Shown: positions 36,864-46,701 of the stretch, one piece after another
Layout: every line of letters starts with the position of its first letter
How positions within the stretch are numbered: the first letter of the stretch is position 1
Assembly (NCBI GenBank): GCA_965242565.1
Contig: OZ251457.1
Coordinates: forward strand, 620,001 to 684,000
DNA: 64,000 nt
Direction of reading: 5' to 3'
Source of the DNA: CATQGW01 sp965242565
Lineage (GTDB): Bacteria > Chloroflexota > Dehalococcoidia > Bin125
Notes under the pieces: generated by a model
The model's database searches: none
What the model was told of the DNA's origin: nothing
The model's input: only the letters and a program-made list of their open reading frames with translations
Translations under genes and position numbers: made by a program

Positions 36864-37015
36864 CCGTTATTCCCGCCCCCGAGCGGGAATCCATACGGCG
36901 GTTGTCGGCAGCGCAGCGTCCCGAGCGGCCCTGCGAAACGCGCTTGGCGGACACCCGGGACCCTTGTGCTGCGAACAGCGTTGGGTTTGGGTTCCCGCGC
37001 AGGCGGGAACAACGG
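36864..37015. repeat. family B MITE-like element, 152 bp, inverted orientation
   Basis: It begins CCGTTATTCCCGC...GCGGGAAT then CCATACGGCGG, and ends (as complement) in CGTTGTTCCCGC...GCGGGAAC then CCAAACCCAAC. This is the same order of end motifs as at 28225-28374 read on the other strand. It fills the gap between the ABC genes and higBA-2. Confidence 0.75.
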
Positions 37016-37059
37016 CGGGGAGAGCTGAGGCAGCACAATGAGCAACTCGGTACCAACGC

Positions 37060-37089
37060 TTGACGTCTCGCGTCAATCTCGGCTACGCT
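37060..37089 (+). promoter_or_regulatory. higBA-2 promoter with HigA-type operator; leaderless
   Basis: TTGACG (37060-37065), 18 bases, TACGCT (37084-37089), then GTG 37096 seven bases later. The dyad GACGT-CTC-GCGTC (37062-37074) has one mismatch against copy 1. The first 13 bases of the promoter block are identical in both loci. Confidence 0.75.
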
Positions 37090-37095
37090 CAGGCC

Positions 37096-37377
37096 GTGAT
37101 CGCCGGGTACCGGGACGGGCGGACTGAGGCATTTGCCAACGGCGCATTCGTTCCGGCGTTCCAGGGATTCGCGCGGCAGGCGCAGAAGCGGCTCGCGATC
37201 CTCAATGCGGCCACATCGCTCAACGACCTACAGGCGTTGCCCGGCAATCGGCTGGAAGCGCTCAGGGGAGACCGGCGAGGGCATTACTCTATTCGGATCA
37301 ACCGACAGTGGCGTATCTGCTTCGTCTGGTCCGACGAACTCGGGCCGAGCCAGGTAGAGATCGTTGACTACCACTGA
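37096..37377 (+). CDS. higB: HigB/RelE-family toxin, copy 2
   Basis: The 93-residue protein is a near duplicate of copy 1: VIAGYRDGRTEAFANGAF, ALPGNRLEALRGDRRGHYSIRINRQWRICF and VEIVDYH. GTG 37096 sits at the predicted transcription start; the longer frame from 37060 would begin inside the -35 box and is rejected. Predicted to cleave mRNA on ribosomes unless bound by HigA. Confidence 0.92.
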   Translation: MIAGYRDGRTEAFANGAFVPAFQGFARQAQKRLAILNAATSLNDLQALPGNRLEALRGDRRGHYSIRINRQWRICFVWSDELGPSQVEIVDYH

Positions 37378-37399
37378 CAGCAGGCGAGAGGACAGACCA

Positions 37400-37732
37400 A
37401 TGCTCGAGTTTGCCGTACACCCTGGTGAGATCCTCGCCGACGAACTGGCTGAGCTGGGATTGACGCCGACAGAGCTGGCGCGTCAGATCGGCGTGCCGCC
37501 GAATCGGGTCAGTCAAATCATCGCCGGCAAACGTTCGATCACCGGCGACACCGCCCTGCGGCTTGGGCACTGGTTTGGCGCCGATCCGCAGTTCTGGCTC
37601 AACCTCCAGTCGCAGTTCGACCTCGCGATTGCCGACAGGCGCAGCGGCGACGCCATTCGGGCGCTGCCGACGAGTGTGGGTTCGGGGTCGGCCGACCACC
37701 CAGTCCGCTACGCGGACAGCCCCCCTGCATAG
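37400..37732 (+). CDS. higA: HigA-family XRE antitoxin, copy 2
   Basis: The 110-residue antitoxin starts at ATG 37400 and has the HTH TPTELARQIGVPPNRVSQII followed by AGKRSITGDTALRLGHWF. The carboxyl end (SGSADHPVRYADSPPA) differs from copy 1 and seems to read into unrelated sequence. Cross-talk with the other pair is likely because operators and HTH are almost the same; that is inference. Confidence 0.92.
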   Translation: MLEFAVHPGEILADELAELGLTPTELARQIGVPPNRVSQIIAGKRSITGDTALRLGHWFGADPQFWLNLQSQFDLAIADRRSGDAIRALPTSVGSGSADHPVRYADSPPA

Positions 37733-37801
37733 GGGGCGATTTCGGAGCAACGGCTCTTTGCGTAGTAGGGGGATTTGGGCGCGGTGGTACCCTGTGGGGG
37801 C

Positions 37802-39643
<1,842 letters not shown>

Positions 39644-39690
39644 ACTCCCTCCGCATCCACCCGGGTCCCTCCGCCATTCCTGCCCCTTTT

Positions 39691-39725
39691 CGTCATTCCA
39701 GCGCACGCTGGAATCCAAACCCAAC
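39691..39725 (+). repeat. family B hairpin with tail
   Basis: CGTCATTCCAGCG-CAC-GCTGGAATC then CAAACCCAAC. The stem sequence differs from the CCCGC and CCAGA variants but pairs fully, and the tail is unchanged. It lies 48 bases after lepA. Confidence 0.75.
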
Positions 39726-39832
39726 CCACGCCAACGGCACAACCTCCCGAGCAGCCCTCCCAACTCCCTCCAACGCCCACCACTCTGTCATACCCACGCC
39801 CCCAGTTTCGTCATACCCGTGTACTAGAGATT

Positions 39833-40009
39833 CGTCATACCCGCGCTTGCCGCGGGTATCTCGACGCGGTCAACACCGAGCCTGCACATTCCCCAACCCC
39901 CGTCGGCGGGCGGGCGCCGTAGCGCGCCGACCGCGGTGACGACCAGGTGGCCGCACGGTACGCCGGTGCCGGTCACAGCGAGATACCCGCGGCAAGCGCG
40001 GGTATGACG
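39833..40009. repeat. family A MITE-like element, 177 bp with 31-bp inverted ends
   Basis: The left end (39833-39863) begins CGTCATACCCGCGCTTG; the right end (39979-40009) is its exact complement over 31 bases. Each end is also a hairpin. No ORF or target duplication is seen. A degenerate half copy (CGTCATACCCGTGTACT) precedes it. With the preceding repeat it explains the 450-base gap after lepA. Confidence 0.8.
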
Positions 40010-40097
40010 GAGTGGCGGGGCACAGGTATGACGGAGCGGCAAGCGCGAGGCATGACGGAGAGCGGGTGGTGCAGGAGTGCGGTGTGCAGCCGCGCCC

Positions 40098-41510
40098 TCA
40101 GCCGGGCTCGGACGCAGTCGCAGCCTCATCAGCCAGCGGCGTAGCCGCGCGGCCGTTTTCGCTGACCAACCCCGCCTCCGGTGCATCCTCCGCCTCCGGC
40201 TCCTCCACCTCCAGCACTCCCGCGGTCTCGCGGATGCTGGCCCGCAACTCCGCCAGACCCTCCGCATCCGGATCCTCAATCGCGAAATTGACCAGATCAT
40301 GCAGCGCCGCCACCGGGATCAGCGCGTAGCCGAACGTCTCGCAGGCGTTCTCCAGCGGGCGCGTCCACGCCTGGCGGCGCATCTTTGGATCGAGGTCGCG
40401 CTGGCCGCTGACCACGATGATCCCCTTGGGCCGCTCCTTGCGGCGCAGGAAGTGCTCCTCGATGCGCGACTGGAGCGTGAGATAGACGCGCTCGTTGACC
40501 GCCTGCTCCGAAGCGGCCAGCTCCAGCAGCGCCGGGCCCTCGTCGTCCTTGAGTTCAATACCCGCCGCGCCTTCCACCACCTCGTAGCCGAGCAGCCGGA
40601 AAGCGTCGGCTGTCAGCGCGTTGAACTTCGCGCCGTTGGGGCGCCAGAGCAACTCCGATAGCCGCGCCGCTTCGGCCAGTGCCGCGCGAGTCTCCGACTC
40701 GCGGCGCTGCGCCTCCTGCAGCTCAACCTCGGCGGCCGACAACGCCTCGCGCGCCGCCGCGATCGCCTCCGTGTCGTAGCGCTGCACCCAGATCGGCTCG
40801 CGCCCGCCGCCGTCTCCGTCCACCAGCCGCGCCAGCAGCTCCAGCACGGCGGCGGTGAACCGCTTGCGATCCGCGGTCGAGAGCGACCCCTGCGGCGGCG
40901 GCGCCATCACCAGCCGCCCCGCGTCGAGCGCGAACTCCACCGCCAGCGCCGCCCCGCCCATGCTCCGCGCCAGCACCCGCGCGCCCTTCGGGAAATCGGG
41001 CGAGCGCTCCTCCCAGACCGCGCGGTAGCGCAGCCGACCGCTCAGCTCATCCAGATACTCCGCGAGCGGATGCTGCGGCGCGACGGGCCGCACCTCGCCG
41101 CCGTCGGCCGCCCGCAGCGTCGGCCGGCGCAGCGCCCCGGCGCCGGGCGAGGGAATCAGCGTGTAGCGCTCCAGCCCCGGCATCGCCGCAACCGACGGGT
41201 GCGCGATGTTGGGGTGCGCGAAGACCAGCAGCACGCCGCCGCGCTCAACCAACTGCTGCAACTCGGCGCGGCGCTGCTCCAGCAACTCGGCCAAGCCGAA
41301 GCTGAACGCCCCCGACGCACCCGCCTGCACCGGACGCCCGTCCGCCGAGCGCATCCCAGAGCCGCCCGCCGCCAACCCCTCGATCTGCTCCGAAACCGCA
41401 TAGGGGTCGTAGACGCAGGCGTCGTAGTCAAAGAGCGAAGGCGCGTTGGCGATGGAGTGATTGTCCACCAGCGGGCTGGGCAGCGGACAGCCGATCGAAA
41501 CAACGCGCAC
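40098..41510 (-). CDS. unknown 470-residue protein with degenerate nuclease-like domain
   Basis: The start is GTG 41510 with GGAGGG eight bases upstream; the longer frame lacks a ribosome site. The amino third (VVSIGCPLPSP, LLVFAHPNIAHPSV) resembles a flavodoxin- or glutamine-amidotransferase-like fold with no clear catalytic triad. A coiled coil follows (EAIAAAREALSAAEVELQEAQRRESETRAAL, about residues 255-290). The next part, LLGYEVVEGAAGIELKDDEGPALLELAASE, has the pattern of a PD-(D/E)XK core, but the expected Lys after the Glu is Ala. The acidic tail is low complexity. Function unknown. Confidence 0.65.
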   Translation of the reverse strand: MRVVSIGCPLPSPLVDNHSIANAPSLFDYDACVYDPYAVSEQIEGLAAGGSGMRSADGRPVQAGASGAFSFGLAELLEQRRAELQQLVERGGVLLVFAHPNIAHPSVAAMPGLERYTLIPSPGAGALRRPTLRAADGGEVRPVAPQHPLAEYLDELSGRLRYRAVWEERSPDFPKGARVLARSMGGAALAVEFALDAGRLVMAPPPQGSLSTADRKRFTAAVLELLARLVDGDGGGREPIWVQRYDTEAIAAAREALSAAEVELQEAQRRESETRAALAEAARLSELLWRPNGAKFNALTADAFRLLGYEVVEGAAGIELKDDEGPALLELAASEQAVNERVYLTLQSRIEEHFLRRKERPKGIIVVSGQRDLDPKMRRQAWTRPLENACETFGYALIPVAALHDLVNFAIEDPDAEGLAELRASIRETAGVLEVEEPEAEDAPEAGLVSENGRAATPLADEAATASEPG

Positions 41511-41667
41511 AAGCGGCTCCCTCCACGCCCCCGAGGGCGAGTCCGCATCCAATCCTACTATGAGCAACGGCAAAGCCCACGCCAAGCCCCAACCACCGCC
41601 CGCATCGCCCAAGCGCACATCGCCCGTCATCCCCACCCCCACCCCGTCACCCCCACTCCCACCCCTC

Positions 41668-41735
41668 CGTCATACCCGCGCTTGCCGCGGAGCCTGCCCT
41701 CGGCCCGAACGGGGGTATCTCGACGTGAATAGCAC
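41668..41735 (+). repeat. family A repeat, long form
   Basis: CGTCATACCCGCGCTTGCC then a 24-base insert (GCGGAGCCTGCCCTCGGCCC...), GGGGGTATCTCGACGTGAA and TAGCACC. It differs from the short form only by the insert in the loop. Confidence 0.75.
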
Positions 41736-41783
41736 CGTCGTTGCACCCCAACCACCCCCCGATTCTCCCCGCCCTCTTTTTCT

Positions 41784-41820
41784 CGTCGTTCCCGCCCCCG
41801 AGCGGGAACCCAAACCCAAC
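41784..41820 (+). repeat. family B hairpin with tail
   Basis: CGTCGTTCCCGCC-CCCGA-GCGGGAAC then CCAAACCCAAC. GTT pairs with AAC here, where other copies pair ATT with AAT. Confidence 0.75.
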
Positions 41821-41938
41821 CCCGCCCGCAGCGCCAAGCCCCCGAGTCTGCCCGCCAAAGCGCGTTCGCAGCGCGCCCCGAGACATCGCGCCGCTCGCGA
41901 CGCTGGCCAGGTCGATCACCGCCAAACTCAGCGCGTTG

Positions 41939-42049
41939 TCAATCGCGCGCGTCGGCCTCCGGCGGGCGCGACGCGCGACGACGCTCATAGGCCGCGCCGT
42001 AGCTCCCGGCCAGCTCCACGAGCCCCTGCAACGCGGCCAACGTCCGCAC
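41939..42049 (-). CDS. possible 36-residue small ORF
   Basis: GTG 42049 with GGAG seven bases upstream opens a short frame (RTLAALQGLVELAGSYGAAYERRR, ending EADARD). The residue pattern looks protein-like, with an amphipathic helix, and it lies just after the RCC1-repeat gene on the same strand. It may be a remnant of a larger gene whose front was lost. Weak support. Confidence 0.3.
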   Translation of the reverse strand: MRTLAALQGLVELAGSYGAAYERRRASRPPEADARD

Positions 42050-42084
42050 CCCCTCTCCGCTCGCGGGCCGGGGCTTGGGGGCGA

Positions 42085-42861
42085 CTACGGGGTCGGAGCG
42101 TTGACCAGTCCCTCATCGTTCAATCCCCAGCACGCGATCTCCCCTGACTCGCGCAGGCCGCAGGCGTGCGTATCGCCGGCGCTGACGGCGGCAAAACGGC
42201 CGGCCGGGGGGCTGCTCTGCCCCGAGACATTGACTCCCCAGCACGCGATCACGCCCGACTCGCGCAGCCCACAGGCATAGCCGACACCGGCGCTGACGGA
42301 GCTAAAGCGGCCGGCCGGAACATCGGTCTGCCCTCGATCGTTCAATCCCCAGCACACGATCGCGCCGCGTTCGCGCAGGCCGCAGCTGTGACGGTCGCCG
42401 GCGCTGACGGCGATGAAGGGCGGCGGCGGCGGGCCGATCGTGATCTTGGTGCTGCGCAGCCAGCGGTCGGCGCGCGGTGCGACCGGGAAGTAGCGCGCGT
42501 CGGTCAGAATCCGCTCTCGATCGGTCGGCGTGAACGCGAACTCGATTCGCCCGTCATCCGCCAGCCGCGCGTTGATCCGGCCGATCTCCGCGCCGCCCAC
42601 CTCGACCGGGCCGCTGTTCAGCCAGCGCTGGTGGCCGACGTTGGCGGGGAAATAGCGGTTGGCCGGCAGCACCCACTCCCCGCCGACCGGCTGCCAGCCG
42701 AACTCGGTGCGCCCATCATCCAGCCGTCGCGCGACGATCCGCCCGCTCTGTTCGTCGTCGCTCTGCGCGGCGGCGCTTGACAGGTCAAGCGCGACGACGG
42801 CTGCGATGATCGCGGCGGCAAGCGCGGCAAGCGCAACGGCGCGGCAGGCGATGTTCGGCAT
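42085..42861 (-). CDS. secreted RCC1-repeat protein
   Basis: The 258-residue protein starts at ATG 42861 with a clear signal peptide (CRAVALAALAAAIIAAVVAL). Residues 45 to about 140 hold two copies of a 45-residue unit (DDGRTEFGWQP...NRYFP...RWLNSGPVEV and DDGRIEFAFTP...ARYFP...RWLRSTKITI). The carboxyl half has three RCC1-type repeats of 36 residues (VSAGDRHSCGLRERGAIVCW and variants). A full RCC1 propeller needs seven blades, so it must multimerise or be an open fragment. Role unknown. Confidence 0.8.
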   Translation of the reverse strand: MPNIACRAVALAALAAAIIAAVVALDLSSAAAQSDDEQSGRIVARRLDDGRTEFGWQPVGGEWVLPANRYFPANVGHQRWLNSGPVEVGGAEIGRINARLADDGRIEFAFTPTDRERILTDARYFPVAPRADRWLRSTKITIGPPPPPFIAVSAGDRHSCGLRERGAIVCWGLNDRGQTDVPAGRFSSVSAGVGYACGLRESGVIACWGVNVSGQSSPPAGRFAAVSAGDTHACGLRESGEIACWGLNDEGLVNAPTP

Positions 42862-42956
42862 CGGCGGCTCTCTCGGCGGCGGCGTGCAGGCAAGGTAGGG
42901 TCGGTCCGGCGCCGGCGCAATCGGCGGCTCGGACCTACGACGGACTGCCGCGCCGT

Positions 42957-42986
42957 TTGACGCGCCCCGCACTCCAGGCGTAGCCT
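42957..42986 (+). promoter_or_regulatory. promoter of the SRP RNA gene
   Basis: TTGACG (42957-42962), 18 bases, TAGCCT (42981-42986). The RNA 5' end deduced from terminal pairing is 42993, seven bases past the -10. This calibrates the promoter type for the window. Confidence 0.8.
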
Positions 42987-42992
42987 GAAGGC

Positions 42993-43258
42993 GGTCGTGC
43001 TAGGCGGGGAGCTAGCGGTGCCCTGTACCTGCAATCCGCTCCAGCAGGGCTGAACTCCGGCCCGAGGATCTCGGCATGATTCCTACCGGCGTCAAGTGGT
43101 GTTGAAGCCTGGGTCCCGCGCGGCGAGCCACCGTGAACCCCGTCAGGTCCGAGAGGAAGCAGCGGTAAGCGGGCGGTTTCGGGTGACGCGGGAGCGCCTG
43201 GGCGGAGCCGGCTAGCGGCGGCAAGCTCATGGCGGCGTTCGACGGCAGGTGCGCGACC
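42993..43258 (+). ncRNA. ffs: signal recognition particle RNA, large form with Alu domain
   Basis: The 5' part carries the Alu-domain sequence AGCGGTGCCCTGTACC...CAATCCGCT and CAGGGC, as in Bacillus scRNA. The helix 8 core CAGGTCC...GAGGAAGCAGCGG is at 43144-43165. GGTCGTGC (42993) pairs with GCGCGACC (43251), closing the molecule at about 266 nt. It binds Ffh; the receptor FtsY is encoded at 60107. Ends are approximate. Confidence 0.93.
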
Positions 43259-43290
43259 ACTCACATCCCCTTACTCGGGGCGGCGGCGCG

Positions 43291-44157
43291 ATGGGCCGCC
43301 CGGCAATGACGCGGTCCAAACGACGACGGCTGGGCCAGCATCTGCTGCGCGACGAGCGGGTGCTCGATCGGATCGTCGACGCGCTGCCCGATTCTCCCGC
43401 GCCGCTGCTCGAAATCGGCCCCGGCGACGGCGTGCTGACCGCGCGCTTGGCGCAGCTGGACCGTCCGCTCGTCGCAGTGGAGCTGGATGCGGCGATGGCT
43501 TGGCGGGCGCGGCGGCGGCTGGCGGAGACGCCCCACGCCGCGGATGCGATCGTGATTGAGGGCGATGCGCTCGATGTTGAGCCGGATGAGGCGCTGGCAG
43601 CCGTCGGCGCGGCGGCGCCCTACGGGCTGGTCGGCAACCTGCCCTACGCGATCACCGCGCCGATCCTGCGGCGCTATCTGGCCGAAGCGTCGCCACGGCC
43701 CGACTGGCTGCTGGCGATGGTGCAGCACGAGGTGGCGCGCCGCATAGTCGCGCCGCCGGGCAAGCTCTCGCTGCTCGGCGTCTCCGTGCAGTTCTACGCC
43801 GCGGCCGAGTACCTCTTCCCCGTGGAGCGCGAGAGCTTCGCGCCCCCGCCCGAGGTGCGCTCGGCGGTCGTGCGAATTGTGCGGCTGCCCGAGCCGGCCG
43901 TGGACGCCCCCAGCGAGGCGCGCTTCTTCGAGGTCGTGCGCGCCGGCTTTCGCCACCCGCGCAAGCAGCTGCACAACGCGCTCGGGCAGGGCGTCTGGCT
44001 GGAAGAGGGAGAGGCGCAGGACTGGCTGGCGGCCTGCGAGATCGACCCCACGCGGCGGCCGCAGACGCTGAGTCTGGAGGAGTGGGCGAGATTGGCCTGG
44101 TGGCGCGAGCGCAGCGGCGCCCCCGAACCGCCGCCCGCCTACGCTTCGGCCTCATGA
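43291..44157 (+). CDS. rsmA: 16S rRNA dimethyladenosine transferase
   Basis: The 288-residue protein has RRRLGQHLLRDERVLDRIV (amino motif), LEIGPGDGVLT (motif I), VGNLPYAIT (catalytic NLPY), and FAPPPEVRSAVVRI. KsgA/RsmA dimethylates two adenosines near the 3' end of 16S rRNA. Start ATG 43291 is 32 bases after the SRP RNA; ATG 43306 is an alternative. The stop overlaps ispE (ATGA), a common gene pair. Confidence 0.95.
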   Translation: MGRPAMTRSKRRRLGQHLLRDERVLDRIVDALPDSPAPLLEIGPGDGVLTARLAQLDRPLVAVELDAAMAWRARRRLAETPHAADAIVIEGDALDVEPDEALAAVGAAAPYGLVGNLPYAITAPILRRYLAEASPRPDWLLAMVQHEVARRIVAPPGKLSLLGVSVQFYAAAEYLFPVERESFAPPPEVRSAVVRIVRLPEPAVDAPSEARFFEVVRAGFRHPRKQLHNALGQGVWLEEGEAQDWLAACEIDPTRRPQTLSLEEWARLAWWRERSGAPEPPPAYASAS

Positions 44158-45122
44158 CCACCGTCGCCCGCGCGCTCGCCCCCGCCAAGCTCAACCTCAC
44201 GCTGGAAGTGCTGGGGTGCCGCGAAGACGGCTTCCACAACCTCGAATCGGTGGTTGTGCATCTCGATCTGGCCGACGAACTGACGCTGACCGCAGCGTCA
44301 AAACACGACACAAAACGCGACATAACGTACCGCGACGCAGCCGGCCGACCCGTTCCGATCCTCTCGCAGGACATTGTTGCGCACGCCTGGGATCGCCTGC
44401 TCGCGCTGGATCGCGAACGCGGCTGGGGCATCGTCCCAGCGGGTGGACGCCTCGATGTGCGCAAGCGAATTCCCGTCGCCGCCGGCCTCGGCGGCGGCTC
44501 CGCCGACGCCGCAGCCTTCCTGCGGCTGGCGCGCCGCGCCTGGTCGCTGCCGCTGGACGATGCCGCGCTCTGCGCCGTCGGCGCGGAAATCGGCTCCGAC
44601 ATCCCGGCTTGCATCGTCGGCGGACCGTTGCAAATGTCGGGCCGCGGCGAGCTCATTAAGCAAATCGAAGCGCAAAATACCCCCTCGGACCGCTGGACAG
44701 CGCTGCTCGCCACGCCGGAAATTCCCCTGCCCGCCGACAAAACGGCGGCGATGTACCGCTCGCTCCGACCGACGCACTTCAAGGACGGCTCCGCGACTAC
44801 ACGGCTGGCTGAACGGTTAGCCGTCGGCCAGTCGCCGACCCAGGACGACTGCGTGAACAGCTTCGACGCAGTCGCCGACGAGACGCTGCAAGGCCTGCGG
44901 CCGCCGCGACGGGCGTTCGCCGCCGCCATCGCGCGGGCGGCGATTGAGCGCGGGGCGGAGCCGTCGAGTCCGCTGTTGGCGGGCGCGGGCCCGTCGCTGT
45001 TCGCCCTGCTGCCGCCCGATAGCGCAGAAGCAGCGGCCAATGCGCTGCGCGGCGAGTGGCGCGGCACGCTGCACATAGCCCGCCCGCTCTCCCGCCAGGC
45101 CGCGACATGGGTGAGCGTCTGA
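44154..45122 (+). CDS. ispE: 4-diphosphocytidyl-2-C-methyl-D-erythritol kinase
   Basis: The 322-residue GHMP kinase starts at ATG 44154: APAKLNLTLEVLGCREDGFHNLESVV is diagnostic, with IPVAAGLGGGSADAAAFL (ATP loop) and a late GAGPSLFALL. IspE phosphorylates CDP-ME in the MEP route to isoprenoids. The stop is one base before the next start. Confidence 0.95.
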   Translation: MTTVARALAPAKLNLTLEVLGCREDGFHNLESVVVHLDLADELTLTAASKHDTKRDITYRDAAGRPVPILSQDIVAHAWDRLLALDRERGWGIVPAGGRLDVRKRIPVAAGLGGGSADAAAFLRLARRAWSLPLDDAALCAVGAEIGSDIPACIVGGPLQMSGRGELIKQIEAQNTPSDRWTALLATPEIPLPADKTAAMYRSLRPTHFKDGSATTRLAERLAVGQSPTQDDCVNSFDAVADETLQGLRPPRRAFAAAIARAAIERGAEPSSPLLAGAGPSLFALLPPDSAEAAANALRGEWRGTLHIARPLSRQAATWVSV

Positions 45123-45123
45123 G

Positions 45124-45543
45124 ATGCCGCTCGCGCAGGCGCTGCTGGCGGGCGTGATCGGCGGGGCCTGCGTGGCAGTCTTCGGCTACCTGATCTTTGC
45201 GCCGCTGCTCGCGACCGTGCCCATGACCAACCGCATCCGCCGCCAGTTCAACGACCCCTCGAACTGGGTGATGATCGGCTTGGCGATCTCGTTCTCGGCG
45301 CAGATCGCCTGCGTCGTCGCGGGGTTGCTGCTCGGCGTCGCGCTGTGGAGCGCGGGCGGCGATCAGGCGGGCGGCTTGGGCAGCCCGTCGTGGATCTACA
45401 CCGTCGTGGTGCTGATGATTGTCGCCGCGCTGGCCGCGACAGCGGCGCTCTTCGCGCCCAACCGCCGCCGTCGGATCGGCTTGATGGCGCTGTTCGCCGC
45501 CGGCTGCCTCGGCTGGATGCTGCCGCACCTCGCGTTCGCCTAA
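45124..45543 (+). CDS. four-helix membrane protein, unknown
   Basis: The 139-residue protein has four predicted hydrophobic helices: VIGGACVAVFGYLIFAPLL, WVMIGLAISFSAQIACVVAG, YTVVVLMIVAALAATAALFA and RIGLMALFAAGCLGWMLPH. No known family is recognised. It directly follows ispE (one-base gap) and is probably cotranscribed. Confidence 0.65.
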   Translation: MPLAQALLAGVIGGACVAVFGYLIFAPLLATVPMTNRIRRQFNDPSNWVMIGLAISFSAQIACVVAGLLLGVALWSAGGDQAGGLGSPSWIYTVVVLMIVAALAATAALFAPNRRRRIGLMALFAAGCLGWMLPHLAFA

Positions 45544-45623
45544 CCACCCGGGGTGACCGTTCGTCGGGCGCGCGTATACTCGGCTTGGGCGGCGGGCTTG
45601 CCGCCTCTGGCGAGTGAGATCAC

Positions 45624-46340
45624 GTGGACCCCAGCTCTCTGACCGGCACCATCCTCGACGCGCATCTGCACACCGTGCGAGGAGCGGCCGACAGCGCCCT
45701 CCAGCCCGACGACCTGCTCACCGAGGCCCGCCGCATCGGCCTGACCGGGATCAACATCTCCGAGCACGACCGCGTCTGGGAGCGCTACGACTGGAATGTC
45801 TTCCGCGAGCAGTGCGACGGCATCTACCTCAACCAGGGCATGGAAGTCTCCACCGACCTCGGCCACATCGTCGTCTTCGGCATCGACCAGTACTACTCCG
45901 GCATCCGCTCCGCCGAGCGGCTGCGCGAGGTCTGCGACGAAATCGGCGCGTTCATGTCCGTCGCCCACCCTTTCCGCCACTTCTTCGACCCGGTCACCTT
46001 CCGCCGCAAGGGCGAGGAGCCGTTTGCAATGTCGCCCGATGAGGCCGCCGAGAAGATGCATGTCTTCCAGGTCGTCCACGGCATCGAGGTCGGCAACGGC
46101 GGCAACACCCGCCGCGAAAACATCTTCGCCCTTGAAGTCGCCCAGATCCTCGGCAAGCCCGTCACCGGCGGCTCCGACGCCCACTCCACCAGCGGCATCG
46201 GGACCTACACCACCGTCTTCCCCGAACCGCTCACCTGCCGCGAGCAGACGGTCCAACTCCTCCACGACGGCGCAACCGTCTGCTACGAGGGCCTCAACAC
46301 CGGCAAGTTCCGCCCCTTCGAAAAGTGCGCCGACGACTAG
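45624..46340 (+). CDS. PHP-domain phosphoesterase
   Basis: The 238-residue protein starts at GTG 45624 and has the four PHP metal motifs: DAHLHT, SEHD, GMEV and AHPFRH, with the final GSDAHS. Stand-alone PHP proteins of this kind hydrolyse phosphate esters, for example nucleoside bisphosphates or histidinol phosphate. The substrate is not evident. A family A repeat region follows. Confidence 0.9.
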   Translation: MDPSSLTGTILDAHLHTVRGAADSALQPDDLLTEARRIGLTGINISEHDRVWERYDWNVFREQCDGIYLNQGMEVSTDLGHIVVFGIDQYYSGIRSAERLREVCDEIGAFMSVAHPFRHFFDPVTFRRKGEEPFAMSPDEAAEKMHVFQVVHGIEVGNGGNTRRENIFALEVAQILGKPVTGGSDAHSTSGIGTYTTVFPEPLTCREQTVQLLHDGATVCYEGLNTGKFRPFEKCADD

Positions 46341-46398
46341 ACCCTGTTCACACCGCCCTCATATCCGCGCACCCTCTGCCCTACCCACATACCCTCTC

Positions 46399-46447
46399 CG
46401 TCATACCCGCGCTTGCCGCGGGTATCTCGACGTGAGCAGCACCAACC
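46399..46447 (+). repeat. family A repeat, short form
   Basis: CGTCATACCCGCG-CTTGC-CGCGGGTATCTCG then ACGTGAGCAGCACCAACC. It is the first of two nearly identical copies spaced 112 bases apart after the PHP gene. Confidence 0.8.
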
Positions 46448-46510
46448 CCGCGCCCCGCCACCCCCCATCATTCCCTCCACTCTCCCTCCGTCATACCCGC
46501 GCACCCTCTC

Positions 46511-46559
46511 CGTCATACCCGCGCTTGCCGCGGGTATCTCGACGTGAGCAGCACCAACC
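46511..46559 (+). repeat. family A repeat, short form
   Basis: Identical in the core and tail (ACGTGAGCAGCACCAACC) to the copy at 46399. Half copies (CCGTCATACCCGCGC) lie between them at 46489. The 361-base gap before dam holds only these. Confidence 0.8.
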
Positions 46560-46701
46560 TCGCGCCCCGGCCACCCCTCATCGTTCCCGCCACCCGCTCT
46601 CCCGTCGTTCCCGCGTACACCGCAGCCACTCAACCGGGGGCATAACCGCACGGCCGCACACGGGCCGTTAGGCTCACAGAAAGCAGAACGGAAGATCAGA
46701 A

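Noticed and set aside
44797..45528. 243-codon minus-strand frame opposite ispE and the membrane protein
   Set aside because: Low-complexity His/Arg-rich shadow; the plus-strand genes have clear motifs and coupled starts.
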